DNA of 33,385 nt from CAZGMC01 sp964526565 (GTDB lineage Bacteria; Pseudomonadota; Alphaproteobacteria; DSM-16000; Inquilinaceae): positions 1 through 33,385 of the forward strand of contig CAZGMC010000042.1 of the NCBI GenBank assembly GCA_964526565.1, read 5' to 3'. Of the stretch, positions 14,734-23,132 are shown piece after piece (the stretch's first letter is position 1; every line of letters begins with the position of its first letter). The position numbers and the translations under genes are program-made. The notes beneath the pieces are model-generated. The model made no database searches. It worked only from the letters and a program-made list of their open reading frames with translations, and had not been told where the DNA came from.

Positions 14734-14824
14734 TTTAACGGTGACAGTTTACTTATTTCCCTTGTTCTGATTGTGACGCTGGGCCTATTTTATCCAGGGA
14801 AATGAGTAAACTGTCCCCGTTAAA
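14734..14824 (+). repeat. REP-like palindromic element, copy 1
   Basis: Two 28-nt arms (14734-14761 and 14797-14824) are inverted copies matching at 26 of 28 positions, around a 35-nt central segment. The arm core is GACAGTTTACT / AGTAAACTGTC, with TTTAACGG / CCGTTAAA at the outer ends. The centre (TTGTTCTGATTGTGACGCTG...) is shared with copy 2 at 19347. This structure resembles REP/BIME elements mobilised by RAYT (Y1) transposases; no transposase is in this window. Confidence 0.85.
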
Positions 14825-14841
14825 TCACCATTAACCCCGCG

Positions 14842-14847
14842 TTGACA
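14842..14847 (+). promoter_or_regulatory. Possible -35 box upstream of dapD
   Basis: A perfect TTGACA lies 57 bp before the dapD start, just after the REP-like element. At 17-18 bp spacing only a poor CATGGT -10 is found, so the promoter call is weak. Confidence 0.25.
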
Positions 14848-14903
14848 AGTCGGCCCGTGCCGGACCATGGTGCGGCCTTCTGCCGCTCCATTGTGTTCGA
14901 CCC

Positions 14904-15746
14904 ATGATCGACTCCGACCTGCAGCAGGCCGTCAACTCGGCCTGGGACAACCGCGATGCCCTGTCGCCGGCCACCCGCGGGGCCGTCCGCGAAGCCGTCG
15001 ACGCCGCCCTGGCCGGCCTCGACGCCGGCCGCTATCGGGTGGCCGAGAGGATCGACGGCGGCTGGCACGTCCACCAGTGGCTCAAGAAGGCCGTGCTGCT
15101 GTCGTTCCGGCTCAACGACATGCACGCCATCCCCGGCGGCCCCGGCGGTGCGCCGTGGTGGGACAAGGTGCCCTCCAAGTTCGAAGGCTGGGGCGAGGCG
15201 GAGTTCCGCCAAGCCGGCTTCCGTGCCGTGCCGGACTGCGTGGTGCGACGCTCGGCCTACATCGCGCCGGGCGTGGTGCTGATGCCGTGCTTCGTCAACC
15301 TGGGTGCCCGCGTCGACAGCGGCGCCATGATCGACACCTGGGCGACGGTCGGCTCGTGCGCGCAGATCGGCAAGAACGTGCACCTGTCGGGCGGGGCGGG
15401 CATCGGCGGCGTGCTGGAGCCGCTGCAGGCCAACCCGGTGATCATCGAGGACGACTGCTTCATCGGCGCCCGCGCCGAGGTCGCCGAGGGCGTGATCGTC
15501 GAGCAGGGCTCGGTGCTGTCCATGGGCGTCTACATCGGCGCCTCGACGCGCATCATCGACCGCGCGACGGGCGAGGTGTTCATGGGCCGCGTGCCGGCCT
15601 TCTCGGTGGTCGTGGCCGGCGCCATGCCGGGCCGGCCGCTGCCCGACGGTTCGCCGGGGCCGAGCCTGTACTGCGCCGTCATCGTCAAGCGCGTCGACGC
15701 CGGGACTCGCGCCAAGACCTCCATCAACGAGTTGCTGCGGGCGTGA
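14904..15746 (+). CDS. dapD: 2,3,4,5-tetrahydropyridine-2,6-dicarboxylate N-succinyltransferase
   Basis: 280-residue DapD, which succinylates tetrahydrodipicolinate from succinyl-CoA in the lysine/meso-diaminopimelate pathway. The N-terminal helical region includes WLKKAVLLSFRLNDMHAI and WWDKVPSKFEGW. The C-terminal left-handed beta-helix is built from hexapeptide repeats (RRSAYIAPGVVLMPCFVNLG, GSCAQIGKNVHLSGGAGIGG, IIEDDCFIGARAEVAEGVIV), and the tail ends KTSINELLRA. Length is typical. dapE follows 70 bp downstream, giving two steps of the succinylase branch in order. Confidence 0.97.
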   Translation: MIDSDLQQAVNSAWDNRDALSPATRGAVREAVDAALAGLDAGRYRVAERIDGGWHVHQWLKKAVLLSFRLNDMHAIPGGPGGAPWWDKVPSKFEGWGEAEFRQAGFRAVPDCVVRRSAYIAPGVVLMPCFVNLGARVDSGAMIDTWATVGSCAQIGKNVHLSGGAGIGGVLEPLQANPVIIEDDCFIGARAEVAEGVIVEQGSVLSMGVYIGASTRIIDRATGEVFMGRVPAFSVVVAGAMPGRPLPDGSPGPSLYCAVIVKRVDAGTRAKTSINELLRA

Positions 15747-15816
15747 CCACCGGTTCGGCCAGCGCGACACCATCGCCTCTTGCAGGCCCAACCGGCACGG
15801 CGCAAGGAACGGCGCC

Positions 15817-16998
15817 ATGATTGGACGCAGCCGCATCGACCCCGTTGCCCTGGCCCAGGCGTTGATCCGCTGCCCCAGCGTGACGCCTCATGACGCCGGC
15901 GCCCTGGACGCGGTGCAGGTGGCGCTGGAGCGGCTCGGCCTGACCTGCCACCGGCTGGTGTTCTCCGAGCCGGGGTACGCCGACATCGACAACCTGTACG
16001 CCAGGATCGGCCACGGCCGGCCCAACTTGTGCTTCGCCGGGCACACCGACGTGGTGCCGCCGGGCGATGCCGGTGCCTGGTCGGTGGACCCGTTCGGCGG
16101 CGAGATCGTCGACGGCCGCCTCTACGGTCGCGGTGCCGCCGACATGAAGGGCGCCGTCGCCGCCTTCATCGCCGCCCTGGCCCGCTTTCTCGACCGCCGC
16201 GACGGCGGCTTCGGCGGTTCGGTCAGCCTGCTGATCACCGGCGACGAGGAGGGCGATTCCGTCAACGGCACGGTCAAGGTGCTGGACTGGCTGGCCGGGC
16301 GCGGCGAGACGATCGACGCCTGCCTGGTCGGCGAGCCGACCAACCCTGCGGTGCTGGGCGAGGCGATGAAGATCGGCCGGCGCGGCAGCCTGAATGCCTG
16401 GCTGACGACCCACGGTGTACAGGGCCACGTCGCCTATCCGCAGCGTGCCGACAATGCCGCCCATCGCCTGATGCGCATGCTGGCGGCGCTGACGGCGGCG
16501 CCGCTCGACGTGCTGACGCAGGCGGGCGAGTCGGTGCATTTCCAGCCGTCCAACCTGGAGATTACCACCATCGATGTCGGCAACCACGCGGTCAACGTGA
16601 TCCCCGACCGGGCGCGGGCCCACTTCAACATCCGGTTCAACGACCGGCACACCGCGGTCGGGCTGTCGGACTGGCTGCACCGCACGCTGGCGGCCATCGA
16701 CGCCCGGCACGAGTTGACGCTGCGCGGCTCGGGCGATGCCTTCCTGACCGAGCCGGGGCCGTTCACCGAGCTGGTGGCCGCCGCCGCCGCCCGCGTGCTC
16801 GGGCGTCGGCCCGCCTATGACACGGGCGGCGGCACCTCGGATGCACGCTTCATCCACCGCCATGCCCCGGTGGTCGAGTTCGGCCTGATCAGCGAGACCA
16901 TTCACAAGGTCGACGAACATGCTACCGTTGATGATATTCTTGGCCTGACGGCAGTGTATACGGCTGTCCTGGAAGACTTTTTCGCGGCTCAGGGATAG
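15817..16998 (+). CDS. dapE: Succinyl-diaminopimelate desuccinylase
   Basis: 393-residue M20-family metallohydrolase that removes succinate from N-succinyl-LL-diaminopimelate. Di-zinc and catalytic residues are visible: FAGHTDVVPPGD (H76, D78), GRGAADMKGAVAAF (D109), ITGDEEGDSVNGT (E144/E145), VGEPTNP, and the C-terminal EFGLISETIHKVDEH histidine. The dimerisation domain (RRGSLNAWLTTHGVQGHVAY) is intact. The ATG at 15817 has AAGGAAC upstream. It is slightly longer at the N-terminus than E. coli DapE. A membrane protein gene starts 8 bp after its stop. Confidence 0.97.
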   Translation: MIGRSRIDPVALAQALIRCPSVTPHDAGALDAVQVALERLGLTCHRLVFSEPGYADIDNLYARIGHGRPNLCFAGHTDVVPPGDAGAWSVDPFGGEIVDGRLYGRGAADMKGAVAAFIAALARFLDRRDGGFGGSVSLLITGDEEGDSVNGTVKVLDWLAGRGETIDACLVGEPTNPAVLGEAMKIGRRGSLNAWLTTHGVQGHVAYPQRADNAAHRLMRMLAALTAAPLDVLTQAGESVHFQPSNLEITTIDVGNHAVNVIPDRARAHFNIRFNDRHTAVGLSDWLHRTLAAIDARHELTLRGSGDAFLTEPGPFTELVAAAAARVLGRRPAYDTGGGTSDARFIHRHAPVVEFGLISETIHKVDEHATVDDILGLTAVYTAVLEDFFAAQG

Positions 16999-17006
16999 AC
17001 CCGCCC

Positions 17007-17573
17007 ATGGTCACGGCAGTGGAAGTCGCCCGGTCGGCCTACGGGGCCTATCGCCTGGCCCGGCTCGACCCGAACGGCATGGCGCTGTTCAATGCCAGCC
17101 GCGAAGGGGCGGTGAACAGCTTCGCCGTTGCCGCGATCCTGCTGCCGTTCCATCTGGTCTTCCTGAGCATCCACTGGACCGGTGCCGAGGCGGCGGTGGG
17201 GCGCATCGCCGTTGTCGAGGCGATCGCCTACGTCATCGGCTGGACCGCCTTTCCCGTGCTGGCGCTGCCGGTCCTGCGGCTGATCGGCCGGTACGACCGG
17301 CTGTACGGGTTCCTGTCGGCCTACAACTGGTCTCACCTGGTGCAGATGGCGATCGTCTTCCCGGTGTTCCTGTTGATGACCGGCTCCGCGATCGGGCCGG
17401 CCACGGCGCTTCTGGGCCTGCTGGCCCGCATCGCCGTGCTGGTCTACGAGGGCTACGTGATCAAGACCGCCCTGGGCATCGGAGGCGGCCAGGCGGCCGG
17501 GCTGGTCCTGCTCGACCTGGGTGTCGGGCTGATGCTCAACGGCTGGTCATTCGCCCTGATTCAGCCCGGATAA
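17007..17573 (+). CDS. Hypothetical multi-helix membrane protein
   Basis: 188-residue integral membrane protein with about four to five hydrophobic segments, including FAVAAILLPFHLVFLSIHW, AIAYVIGWTAFPVLALPVL, MAIVFPVFLLMTGSAIGPA and LVLLDLGVGLMLNGWSFALI. The N-terminus is amphipathic (AYGAYRLARLDPNGMALFN). It starts 8 bp after dapE and is presumably co-transcribed. Its 3' end overlaps the convergent truA by 13 bp. No named family was recognised; its position downstream of dapE may simply be conserved synteny rather than a role in lysine synthesis. Confidence 0.8.
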   Translation: MVTAVEVARSAYGAYRLARLDPNGMALFNASREGAVNSFAVAAILLPFHLVFLSIHWTGAEAAVGRIAVVEAIAYVIGWTAFPVLALPVLRLIGRYDRLYGFLSAYNWSHLVQMAIVFPVFLLMTGSAIGPATALLGLLARIAVLVYEGYVIKTALGIGGGQAAGLVLLDLGVGLMLNGWSFALIQPG

Positions 17574-18304
17574 TCGACGCCGGCGAGGTACAGCCCGGCG
17601 GCCGGCGCCGTCGGCCCGGCGGCGCTGCGGTCGCGCGCCGCCAGCGCCGCAGCCACATCGTCGGCGGTCCACCGGCCGGCGCCGGCCAGGCGCAGCGTGC
17701 CGACGATGTTGCGCACCTGGTGGTGCAGGAACGAGCGCGCCTCGGCGGCAATGTGGATCTCCTCGCCGCGGCTGGAGACGGCCAGCCGGCCCAGCGTCTT
17801 GACCGGCGACGCCGCCTGGCATTCCGCGGCGCGGAAGCTGGTGAAGTCGTGCTGGCCGACCAGGACCTGCGCCGCCTCGTGCATGGCCCGCGCATCCAGC
17901 GCATCGACCACGTGCCAGGCGCGGCCGCGATCCAGCGCCAGCGGCGCGCGCCGGTTGACGATGCGGTACAGATAGCGGCGGCGCACCGCCGAGCGCCGGG
18001 CGTCGAAGCCCGCGTCGACGATCGCGGCCGCCAGGACCGCCACCGGCTGCGGCTTGAGGTGAAAGTTGACGGCGTCGCGCACCGTATCCGGCGGCCAGTC
18101 GCGGGTCAGGTCGACGTGGGCGACCTGGCCCAGGGCATGGACGCCGGCATCGGTGCGCCCGGCGCACTGCACGCGGACCTCCTCGCGGCAGAAGGCGAGC
18201 ACGGCCTCCTCCACCGCCTGCTGCACCGACGGGCCGTTGGCCTGCCGCTGCCAGCCGACGAACGGACCGCCTTCGTATTCCAGGGTCAGCCTGTAGCGCG
18301 TCAC
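17561..18304 (-). CDS. truA: tRNA pseudouridine(38-40) synthase TruA
   Basis: 247-residue TruA, which converts U38, U39 and U40 of tRNA anticodon arms to pseudouridine. The catalytic Asp is D52 in CAGRTDAGVHALGQVAH. Also typical are YRLTLEYEGGPFVGWQRQ at the start, FHLKPQPVAV, RRYLYRIVNRR and FLHHQVRNIVGTL. The GTG at 18304 overlaps the fmt stop (GTGA), so the gene is translationally coupled to fmt. Its own 3' end overlaps the convergent membrane-protein gene by 13 bp. Confidence 0.96.
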   Translation of the reverse strand: MTRYRLTLEYEGGPFVGWQRQANGPSVQQAVEEAVLAFCREEVRVQCAGRTDAGVHALGQVAHVDLTRDWPPDTVRDAVNFHLKPQPVAVLAAAIVDAGFDARRSAVRRRYLYRIVNRRAPLALDRGRAWHVVDALDARAMHEAAQVLVGQHDFTSFRAAECQAASPVKTLGRLAVSSRGEEIHIAAEARSFLHHQVRNIVGTLRLAGAGRWTADDVAAALAARDRSAAGPTAPAAGLYLAGVDYPG

Positions 18305-19224
18305 AGGACCGTGCCGGCGGGAATCGCGAAGCCGCGCAGCAACTCGTCCGCCGCCATGGCGCCGCGGCCGGGCCGCTGCAGCCGGGTCAACCGAACGCCG
18401 CCGCCGGCGGCACAGGCCACGGTCAGGCGGTCGTCGAGCACCGTGCCCGGCGTCCCGGCGGCCTCCGGCGCCGGCTCGGCGGCCAGCACGCGGATGCGCT
18501 CGTCGCGCAGCTCGAACCAGGTGCCCGGCCACGGGTTCAGCGCCCGCACCTGTCGCTCGACGAAGCCGGCGTCCTGCCAGGCGAGGCGGCCTTCCTCGCG
18601 CTCGACCTTGGGCGCATGGGTGACACCGTCGGCCGGCTGCGGCCGGCCCCCCAGGATGCCGCGCGCCAGCCCCTCGATGGCCGGCACGATCAGCTCGGCG
18701 CCGATCGCCGCCAGCGTGTCGTGCAACGCCGCGGCGGTGGTCTCCGGCCCGATCGGCACCGAGCGGGTCACCATGACCGGACCCGTGTCCAGGCCGGCGT
18801 CCATCTGCATGATGGAGATGCCGGTCTCGCGGTCGCCGGCCAGCAGTGCCCGCTGGATCGGCGCGGCGCCGCGCCAGCGCGGCAGCAGCGAGCCGTGCAC
18901 GTTGACGCAGCCGAACGCCGGCGCGTCGAGGATTTCCTGCGGCAGGATCAGGCCATAGGCGGCGACCACCGCCACGTCCAGGTCCAGCGCCGCGAACGCC
19001 TCCTGCTCCTCGGCCCTTTTCAGCCGAGCCGGGGTGCGCACCTCGATGCCGCGGGCGGCGGCCAGGGCGTGGACCGGCGACGGCTGCTCCTTGTGGCCGC
19101 GCCCGGCCGGCCGCGGCGGCTGCGTGTACACGGCCACGACATCGTGGCCGGCATCGAGCAGGGCCTGCAGCGTCGGCACCGCGAACGCGGGCGTGCCCAT
19201 GAAGGCGAGGCGGAGCGTTGTCAT
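18301..19224 (-). CDS. fmt: Methionyl-tRNA formyltransferase
   Basis: 307-residue Fmt, which formylates initiator Met-tRNA using 10-formyl-THF. The formyltransferase core LRLAFMGTPAFAVPTLQALL is followed by the catalytic triad N108 and H110 in CVNVHGSLLPRWRGAAPIQ and D146 in MDAGLDTGPV. The C-terminal OB-like tRNA-binding domain includes VRALNPWPGTWFEL. The ATG at 19224 is chosen at the family start; the open frame runs further to 19383 across a REP-like element. The frequent upstream partner def is missing here and is replaced by that element and divergent ligA. The substrate tRNA-fMet is encoded at the right end of the window. Confidence 0.96.
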   Translation of the reverse strand: MTTLRLAFMGTPAFAVPTLQALLDAGHDVVAVYTQPPRPAGRGHKEQPSPVHALAAARGIEVRTPARLKRAEEQEAFAALDLDVAVVAAYGLILPQEILDAPAFGCVNVHGSLLPRWRGAAPIQRALLAGDRETGISIMQMDAGLDTGPVMVTRSVPIGPETTAAALHDTLAAIGAELIVPAIEGLARGILGGRPQPADGVTHAPKVEREEGRLAWQDAGFVERQVRALNPWPGTWFELRDERIRVLAAEPAPEAAGTPGTVLDDRLTVACAAGGGVRLTRLQRPGRGAMAADELLRGFAIPAGTVL

Positions 19225-19562
19225 GCGGGGCGTCCAGGGTGATCGGGCGATTCGAACGTAAAGGTGCCGACGCGGGCGATGCGTATCAACCGGATGACTT
19301 CTTGACTGGTTCCGCGCCGGTGTCGCCACAGGGGCAAGAGGGTCAAGGGGACAGTCTGCTTTTTCCCCTTGTCTTGATTGCAACGCTGGGCTGCCTTATC
19401 CAGGGGAAAAGTAAACTGTCCCCGTCACCGCCCGCCGCTCGCGTGGAACGTCACCGAGGGGTTGACGCTGGCCACTGCCGGTCGACATCCTGCGCCCGTG
19501 ATCACCTGCTGATCGCGGTCCGGCCGCACGGTCGGCTGCGCAACATGCACCGCCGGCACGCC
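19225..19562. other. fmt-ligA intergenic region
   Basis: About 340 bp between divergent fmt and ligA. It contains REP-like copy 2 (19347-19423). No convincing promoter pair was recognised. Confidence 0.5.
19347..19423 (+). repeat. REP-like palindromic element, copy 2
   Basis: Arms at 19347-19368 (GGGGACAGTCTGCTTTTT...) and 19403-19423 (GGGGAAAAGTAAACTGTC...) are imperfect inverted copies. The 34-nt centre aligns with that of copy 1 (TTGATTGCAACGCTGGGC against TTGATTGTGACGCTGGGC, shifted by small differences), and both copies have the same orientation. The outer TTTAACGG ends of copy 1 are missing. Confidence 0.8.
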
Positions 19563-21668
19563 ATGACCGCCGCCGACCCGCGCGAGACCGCCGTCGAGGA
19601 CCTGTCGCCCGAGCGGGCGGCGGCGGAGCACGCCCGGCTTGCCAGGGAGATCCGGCACCACAACGTTCTCTATTACGAACAGGACGCGCCGTCGATCTCC
19701 GACGCGGAGTACGACCGGCTGTTCCGCCGGCTGGAGGAGATCGAGCGCCGCTTCGAGACCCTGCGCACGCCCGACAGTCCGACCCAGAAGGTCGGCGCCG
19801 CCCCGGCCGCGGCGTTCGGCAAGGTGGTCCACGCCGTGCCCATGCTGTCGCTGGCCAACGCGGCGAGCGAGGGCGAGGTGCGCGAGTTCGCCCGGCGCAT
19901 CTACCGGTTCCTGGGCCTGCCCGAGGGCGAGCGTGTCGACTTCCTGGCCGAGCCAAAGGTCGATGGCCTGTCGTGCAGCCTGCGCTACGAGGGCGGCCGG
20001 CTGGTGCTGGCCGCCACCCGCGGCGACGGCACCGAGGGCGAGGACGTCACCGCCAATGTCCGCACCATCGCCGACGTGCCCCAGGTGCTGCCGGCCGACG
20101 CCCCGGCCGTGGTCGAGGTGCGCGGCGAGGTCTACATGACCCGCGCCGCCTTCGCCGACCTCAACCGCCGCCGCGCCGCGGCCGGCGAGGCGCTGTTCGC
20201 CAACCCGCGCAACTCCGCCGCCGGCTCGCTGCGCCAGCTCGACCCGGCGGTCACCGCCGATCGGCCGCTGCGCTTCTTCGGCTATTCGTGGGGGCAGGTG
20301 TCGGAGCCGCTGGCGGCGACCCAGAGCGCGGTGCGCGACCGGCTGGCCGCCTGGGGCTTCTCGCTCAACACGCCGGCGCGGCTGTGCGGCACCATCGTGG
20401 AGCTGCTCGACTACTATGGCGACATCCAGGGCCGGCGCGCCGAGCTCGACTTCGAGATCGACGGCGTCGTCTACAAGGTCGACCGGATCGACTGGCAGGA
20501 GCGCCTGGGCTATGTCAGCCGGGCGCCGCGCTGGGCCATCGCCCACAAGTTCCCGGCCGAGCAGGCGCAGACGCGGCTCAACGAGATCATCATCCAGGTC
20601 GGGCGCACCGGGGCGCTGACTCCCGTCGCCCTGCTCGAGCCGATCGGCGTCGGCGGCGTGGTGGTCGGCCGCGCCACCCTGCACAACGAGGACGAGCTGG
20701 CGCGCAAGGACGTGCGCGTCGGCGACACCGTCATCGTGCAGCGCGCCGGCGACGTGATCCCGCAGGTGGTCGCCGTGGTCAAGGAGCGCCGGCCGCCGGG
20801 TGCCGAGCCGTTCGCGTTTCCGACGGAATGCCCGGAGTGCGGCAGTGCCGCGGTGCGGCCGGAGGGCGAGGCGATCCGGCGCTGCACCGGCGGCCTGGTC
20901 TGCCCGGCCCAGGCAATGGAACGGCTGCGCCACTTCGTCAGCCGCGACGCCTTCGACATCGAGGGCCTGGGCGACAAGCAGGTCCGCTATTTCTTTGCGG
21001 AGGGCGAGGTGCGGACGCCGGCCGACATCTTCCGCCTGCCCGAGACGGTCGGCCCGCGCAGCCTGCGCCCGCTGGCCAGGCGCAAGAACTGGGGCGAGAC
21101 CTCCGCCCGCAACCTGTTCGAATCGGTCGAACGGCGCCGGGTCGTACCGCTCGACCGGTTCATCTATGCGCTGGGCATCCGCCAGGTCGGCCAGGCGACG
21201 GCGCGGCTGCTCGCCCGGCACTATCACTCGCTGGCGGCGTGGCGGCGGGCGATGGAAGAGGCGCGCGACCGCGATGGCGACGCCTATGCCGACCTGGTCA
21301 ACATCGACCAGATCGGCCCGGCGGTGGCCGACGACCTGACGCGCTTCTTCGCCGAGCCGCACAACGTCGCGGCGCTGGACGACCTGCTGAAATACGTGAC
21401 GGTGGAGGACTACGCCGGCCCGGCGGCGGCGGCGGCCAGCCCGCTGGCCGGCAGGACGGTGGTCTTCACCGGCACGCTCGACACCATGTCCCGGCCCGAG
21501 GCCAAGGCCCGCGCCGAGGCGCTCGGCGCCAAGGTGGCCGGCTCGGTATCGAAGAAGACCGACTACGTGGTCGTCGGCGCCGACGCCGGCAGCAAGGCCG
21601 CCAAGGCCAGGGAGCTGGGGGTGGCCATACTGAGTGAAAAGGAATGGTTGGAGTTGATCGGTCTTTAA
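19563..21668 (+). CDS. ligA: NAD-dependent DNA ligase LigA
   Basis: 701-residue LigA, the NAD+-dependent ligase that seals nicks in replication and repair. Domain order is complete: Ia (HNVLYYEQDAPSISDAEYDR), adenylation domain with K132 in AEPKVDGLSC, OB fold (QVGRTGALTPVALLEPIGVG), a four-cysteine zinc finger (CPECGSAAV...RRCTGGLVCPAQ), HhH region (ALGIRQVGQATARLLARHY, NIDQIGPAVADDL) and a C-terminal BRCT domain (LAGRTVVFTGTLDTMSRPEA, KKTDYVVVGADAGSKAAKA). The ATG at 19563 is preferred; one at 19545 adds six residues, and the frame is open much further upstream through the REP-like element. No strong ribosome site is seen. Confidence 0.97.
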   Translation: MTAADPRETAVEDLSPERAAAEHARLAREIRHHNVLYYEQDAPSISDAEYDRLFRRLEEIERRFETLRTPDSPTQKVGAAPAAAFGKVVHAVPMLSLANAASEGEVREFARRIYRFLGLPEGERVDFLAEPKVDGLSCSLRYEGGRLVLAATRGDGTEGEDVTANVRTIADVPQVLPADAPAVVEVRGEVYMTRAAFADLNRRRAAAGEALFANPRNSAAGSLRQLDPAVTADRPLRFFGYSWGQVSEPLAATQSAVRDRLAAWGFSLNTPARLCGTIVELLDYYGDIQGRRAELDFEIDGVVYKVDRIDWQERLGYVSRAPRWAIAHKFPAEQAQTRLNEIIIQVGRTGALTPVALLEPIGVGGVVVGRATLHNEDELARKDVRVGDTVIVQRAGDVIPQVVAVVKERRPPGAEPFAFPTECPECGSAAVRPEGEAIRRCTGGLVCPAQAMERLRHFVSRDAFDIEGLGDKQVRYFFAEGEVRTPADIFRLPETVGPRSLRPLARRKNWGETSARNLFESVERRRVVPLDRFIYALGIRQVGQATARLLARHYHSLAAWRRAMEEARDRDGDAYADLVNIDQIGPAVADDLTRFFAEPHNVAALDDLLKYVTVEDYAGPAAAAASPLAGRTVVFTGTLDTMSRPEAKARAEALGAKVAGSVSKKTDYVVVGADAGSKAAKARELGVAILSEKEWLELIGL

Positions 21669-21821
21669 CGGTCACCATTCTTGAGCGACGGGTTCCTCAA
21701 GCCGGTTTCCTGGTTTCGTTTGCCACTATATCTTCCGGAAGCGTGCATTTAATGGTTGCCGAAGAGCAGCCCCTCGATTGAGTCCTTCAGGACTATGGAT
21801 CTCGTGTGTTGGGAGTGACGA

Positions 21822-23132
21822 ATGCTGAGGCGCGTTCACATCAAGGGTTACAAGTCCCTTCACGATGTCAAGGTGGAGCTTGACTCTCTGACCGTGCTGA
21901 TTGGTCCGAACGCCGCGGGCAAGAGCAATTTCCTGGATGCCCTGCAGCTCCTGTCGAAGCTCGGCACAAGCAAGACGCTGACGGAGGCGTTCGATCCGCC
22001 CTACAGGGGCAAGCCGCTGGAGTCCTTCAGTATCGGTGAGCGAGGCCTTAAGGGACTGGTGGAACAGGACCGCCTGACCTTTTCGATTCAGGCCGACCTG
22101 CGCCTGTCGGATGCCGTCGTCGATGCCGTCAACCGGCAGATCCGCGAGATGCGGCGCCCGAGTGGCGAGCTCCGGTCTGATGAGACCGTCAAGACGCTTG
22201 CCCAGGTGCGGGAACGCGACCTCCGCTACCGGATCGAGGTGGAAATGCTCCCCAGGTCGGGCATTCTGCGCGTCACCGACGAGTATCTGGCTGCATTGAA
22301 TGCCCAAGGCGAGCCAACCGGAAAGCGCCGGCCATTCATCGAGCGGCAGGATGAAAAGATTCATTTGAGGCTTGAGGGGCAGGCGCACCCCACCTATTAC
22401 GATCGGTATCTGGATCACAGCATTCTTTCCATGCCGCATTATCCCCCGCATTACCCGCATCTGGTGGCGGTTCGCCGAGAGCTGGAAAGCTGGCTGTTTT
22501 TCTATTTTGAACCTCGCGAACGCATGCGTGTCTCAAACCCCGTGAAGGAGGTGCGGCACATCGGGCTGATGGGTGAGGAGCTTGCCGCCTTTCTCAACAC
22601 GCTCAAGGCCCTGGAACCAAGACAGTTCTCGGCGATCGAAAAGGCACTGCACACCTTAATGCCCAATATCGACGGCATCGAGGTGGATGTGAGCGACCTT
22701 GGCGAGGTCGAGCTCCGGTTCCGGGAGAGCGGCGTCGCCATCCCGGCCCGTGTCGTCTCTGAAGGGACGCTGCGAATGCTCGGACTGCTGGCGCTGACGG
22801 GAGCACAGGAAGCGCCTGCTCTTGCCGGTCTGGAAGAACCGGAAAACGGTGTCCATCCGCGCAGGATTCAGTTGATTGCGGACATGTTGAAGACGCGAGC
22901 CCATCTTGGGCGGACGCAATATATCGTCACCACACACTCTCCAATCCTGCCCGATCTGCTCCCGGACGAATCCCTGCTGGTGGTGCGGCGGATCGAGCGC
23001 GAGACCCGCATTGATTCGTTCGCCAACTGGGGGCCGCTGGCACGTATGGACGGCATTCGTCGTGCCCTTGACGACGACGAAGAGAGGCTTCCCGTCTCGG
23101 AACGCATTCTGAGGGGGGACTTTGATGCGTGA
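21822..23132 (+). CDS. AAA15/OLD-like ATPase of a putative two-gene defence module
   Basis: 436-residue ABC/SMC-class ATPase. The N-terminal strand RRVHIKGYKSLHDVKVELD leads into Walker A GPNAAGKSN (28-36). An insert with coiled or helical character fills about 60-300. The C-terminal half holds the ABC-like signature SEGTLRML (313-320), Walker B ALAGLEEPENGVHP with E338/E339, and the H-switch TTHSPILPDLLP (H372). This layout matches AAA15/AAA21 'predicted ATPase' proteins related to OLD-nuclease ATPases and to the ATPase halves of two-gene abortive-infection systems (AbiL-, PARIS- or Septu-like). No TOPRIM nuclease is fused; the partner gene overlaps by 8 bp. GC is lower than in ligA (a sample line has 31 G/C in 60). 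A GGGAG ribosome site precedes the ATG. Confidence 0.88.
   Translation: MLRRVHIKGYKSLHDVKVELDSLTVLIGPNAAGKSNFLDALQLLSKLGTSKTLTEAFDPPYRGKPLESFSIGERGLKGLVEQDRLTFSIQADLRLSDAVVDAVNRQIREMRRPSGELRSDETVKTLAQVRERDLRYRIEVEMLPRSGILRVTDEYLAALNAQGEPTGKRRPFIERQDEKIHLRLEGQAHPTYYDRYLDHSILSMPHYPPHYPHLVAVRRELESWLFFYFEPRERMRVSNPVKEVRHIGLMGEELAAFLNTLKALEPRQFSAIEKALHTLMPNIDGIEVDVSDLGEVELRFRESGVAIPARVVSEGTLRMLGLLALTGAQEAPALAGLEEPENGVHPRRIQLIADMLKTRAHLGRTQYIVTTHSPILPDLLPDESLLVVRRIERETRIDSFANWGPLARMDGIRRALDDDEERLPVSERILRGDFDA

Noticed and set aside
19425..21362. 645-residue open frame antisense to ligA (and similar long antisense frames, e.g. 3772-5184)
   Set aside because: High-GC DNA gives long spurious frames on the opposite strand. 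The peptides are low-complexity and LigA/HemW motifs on the other strand are unambiguous.
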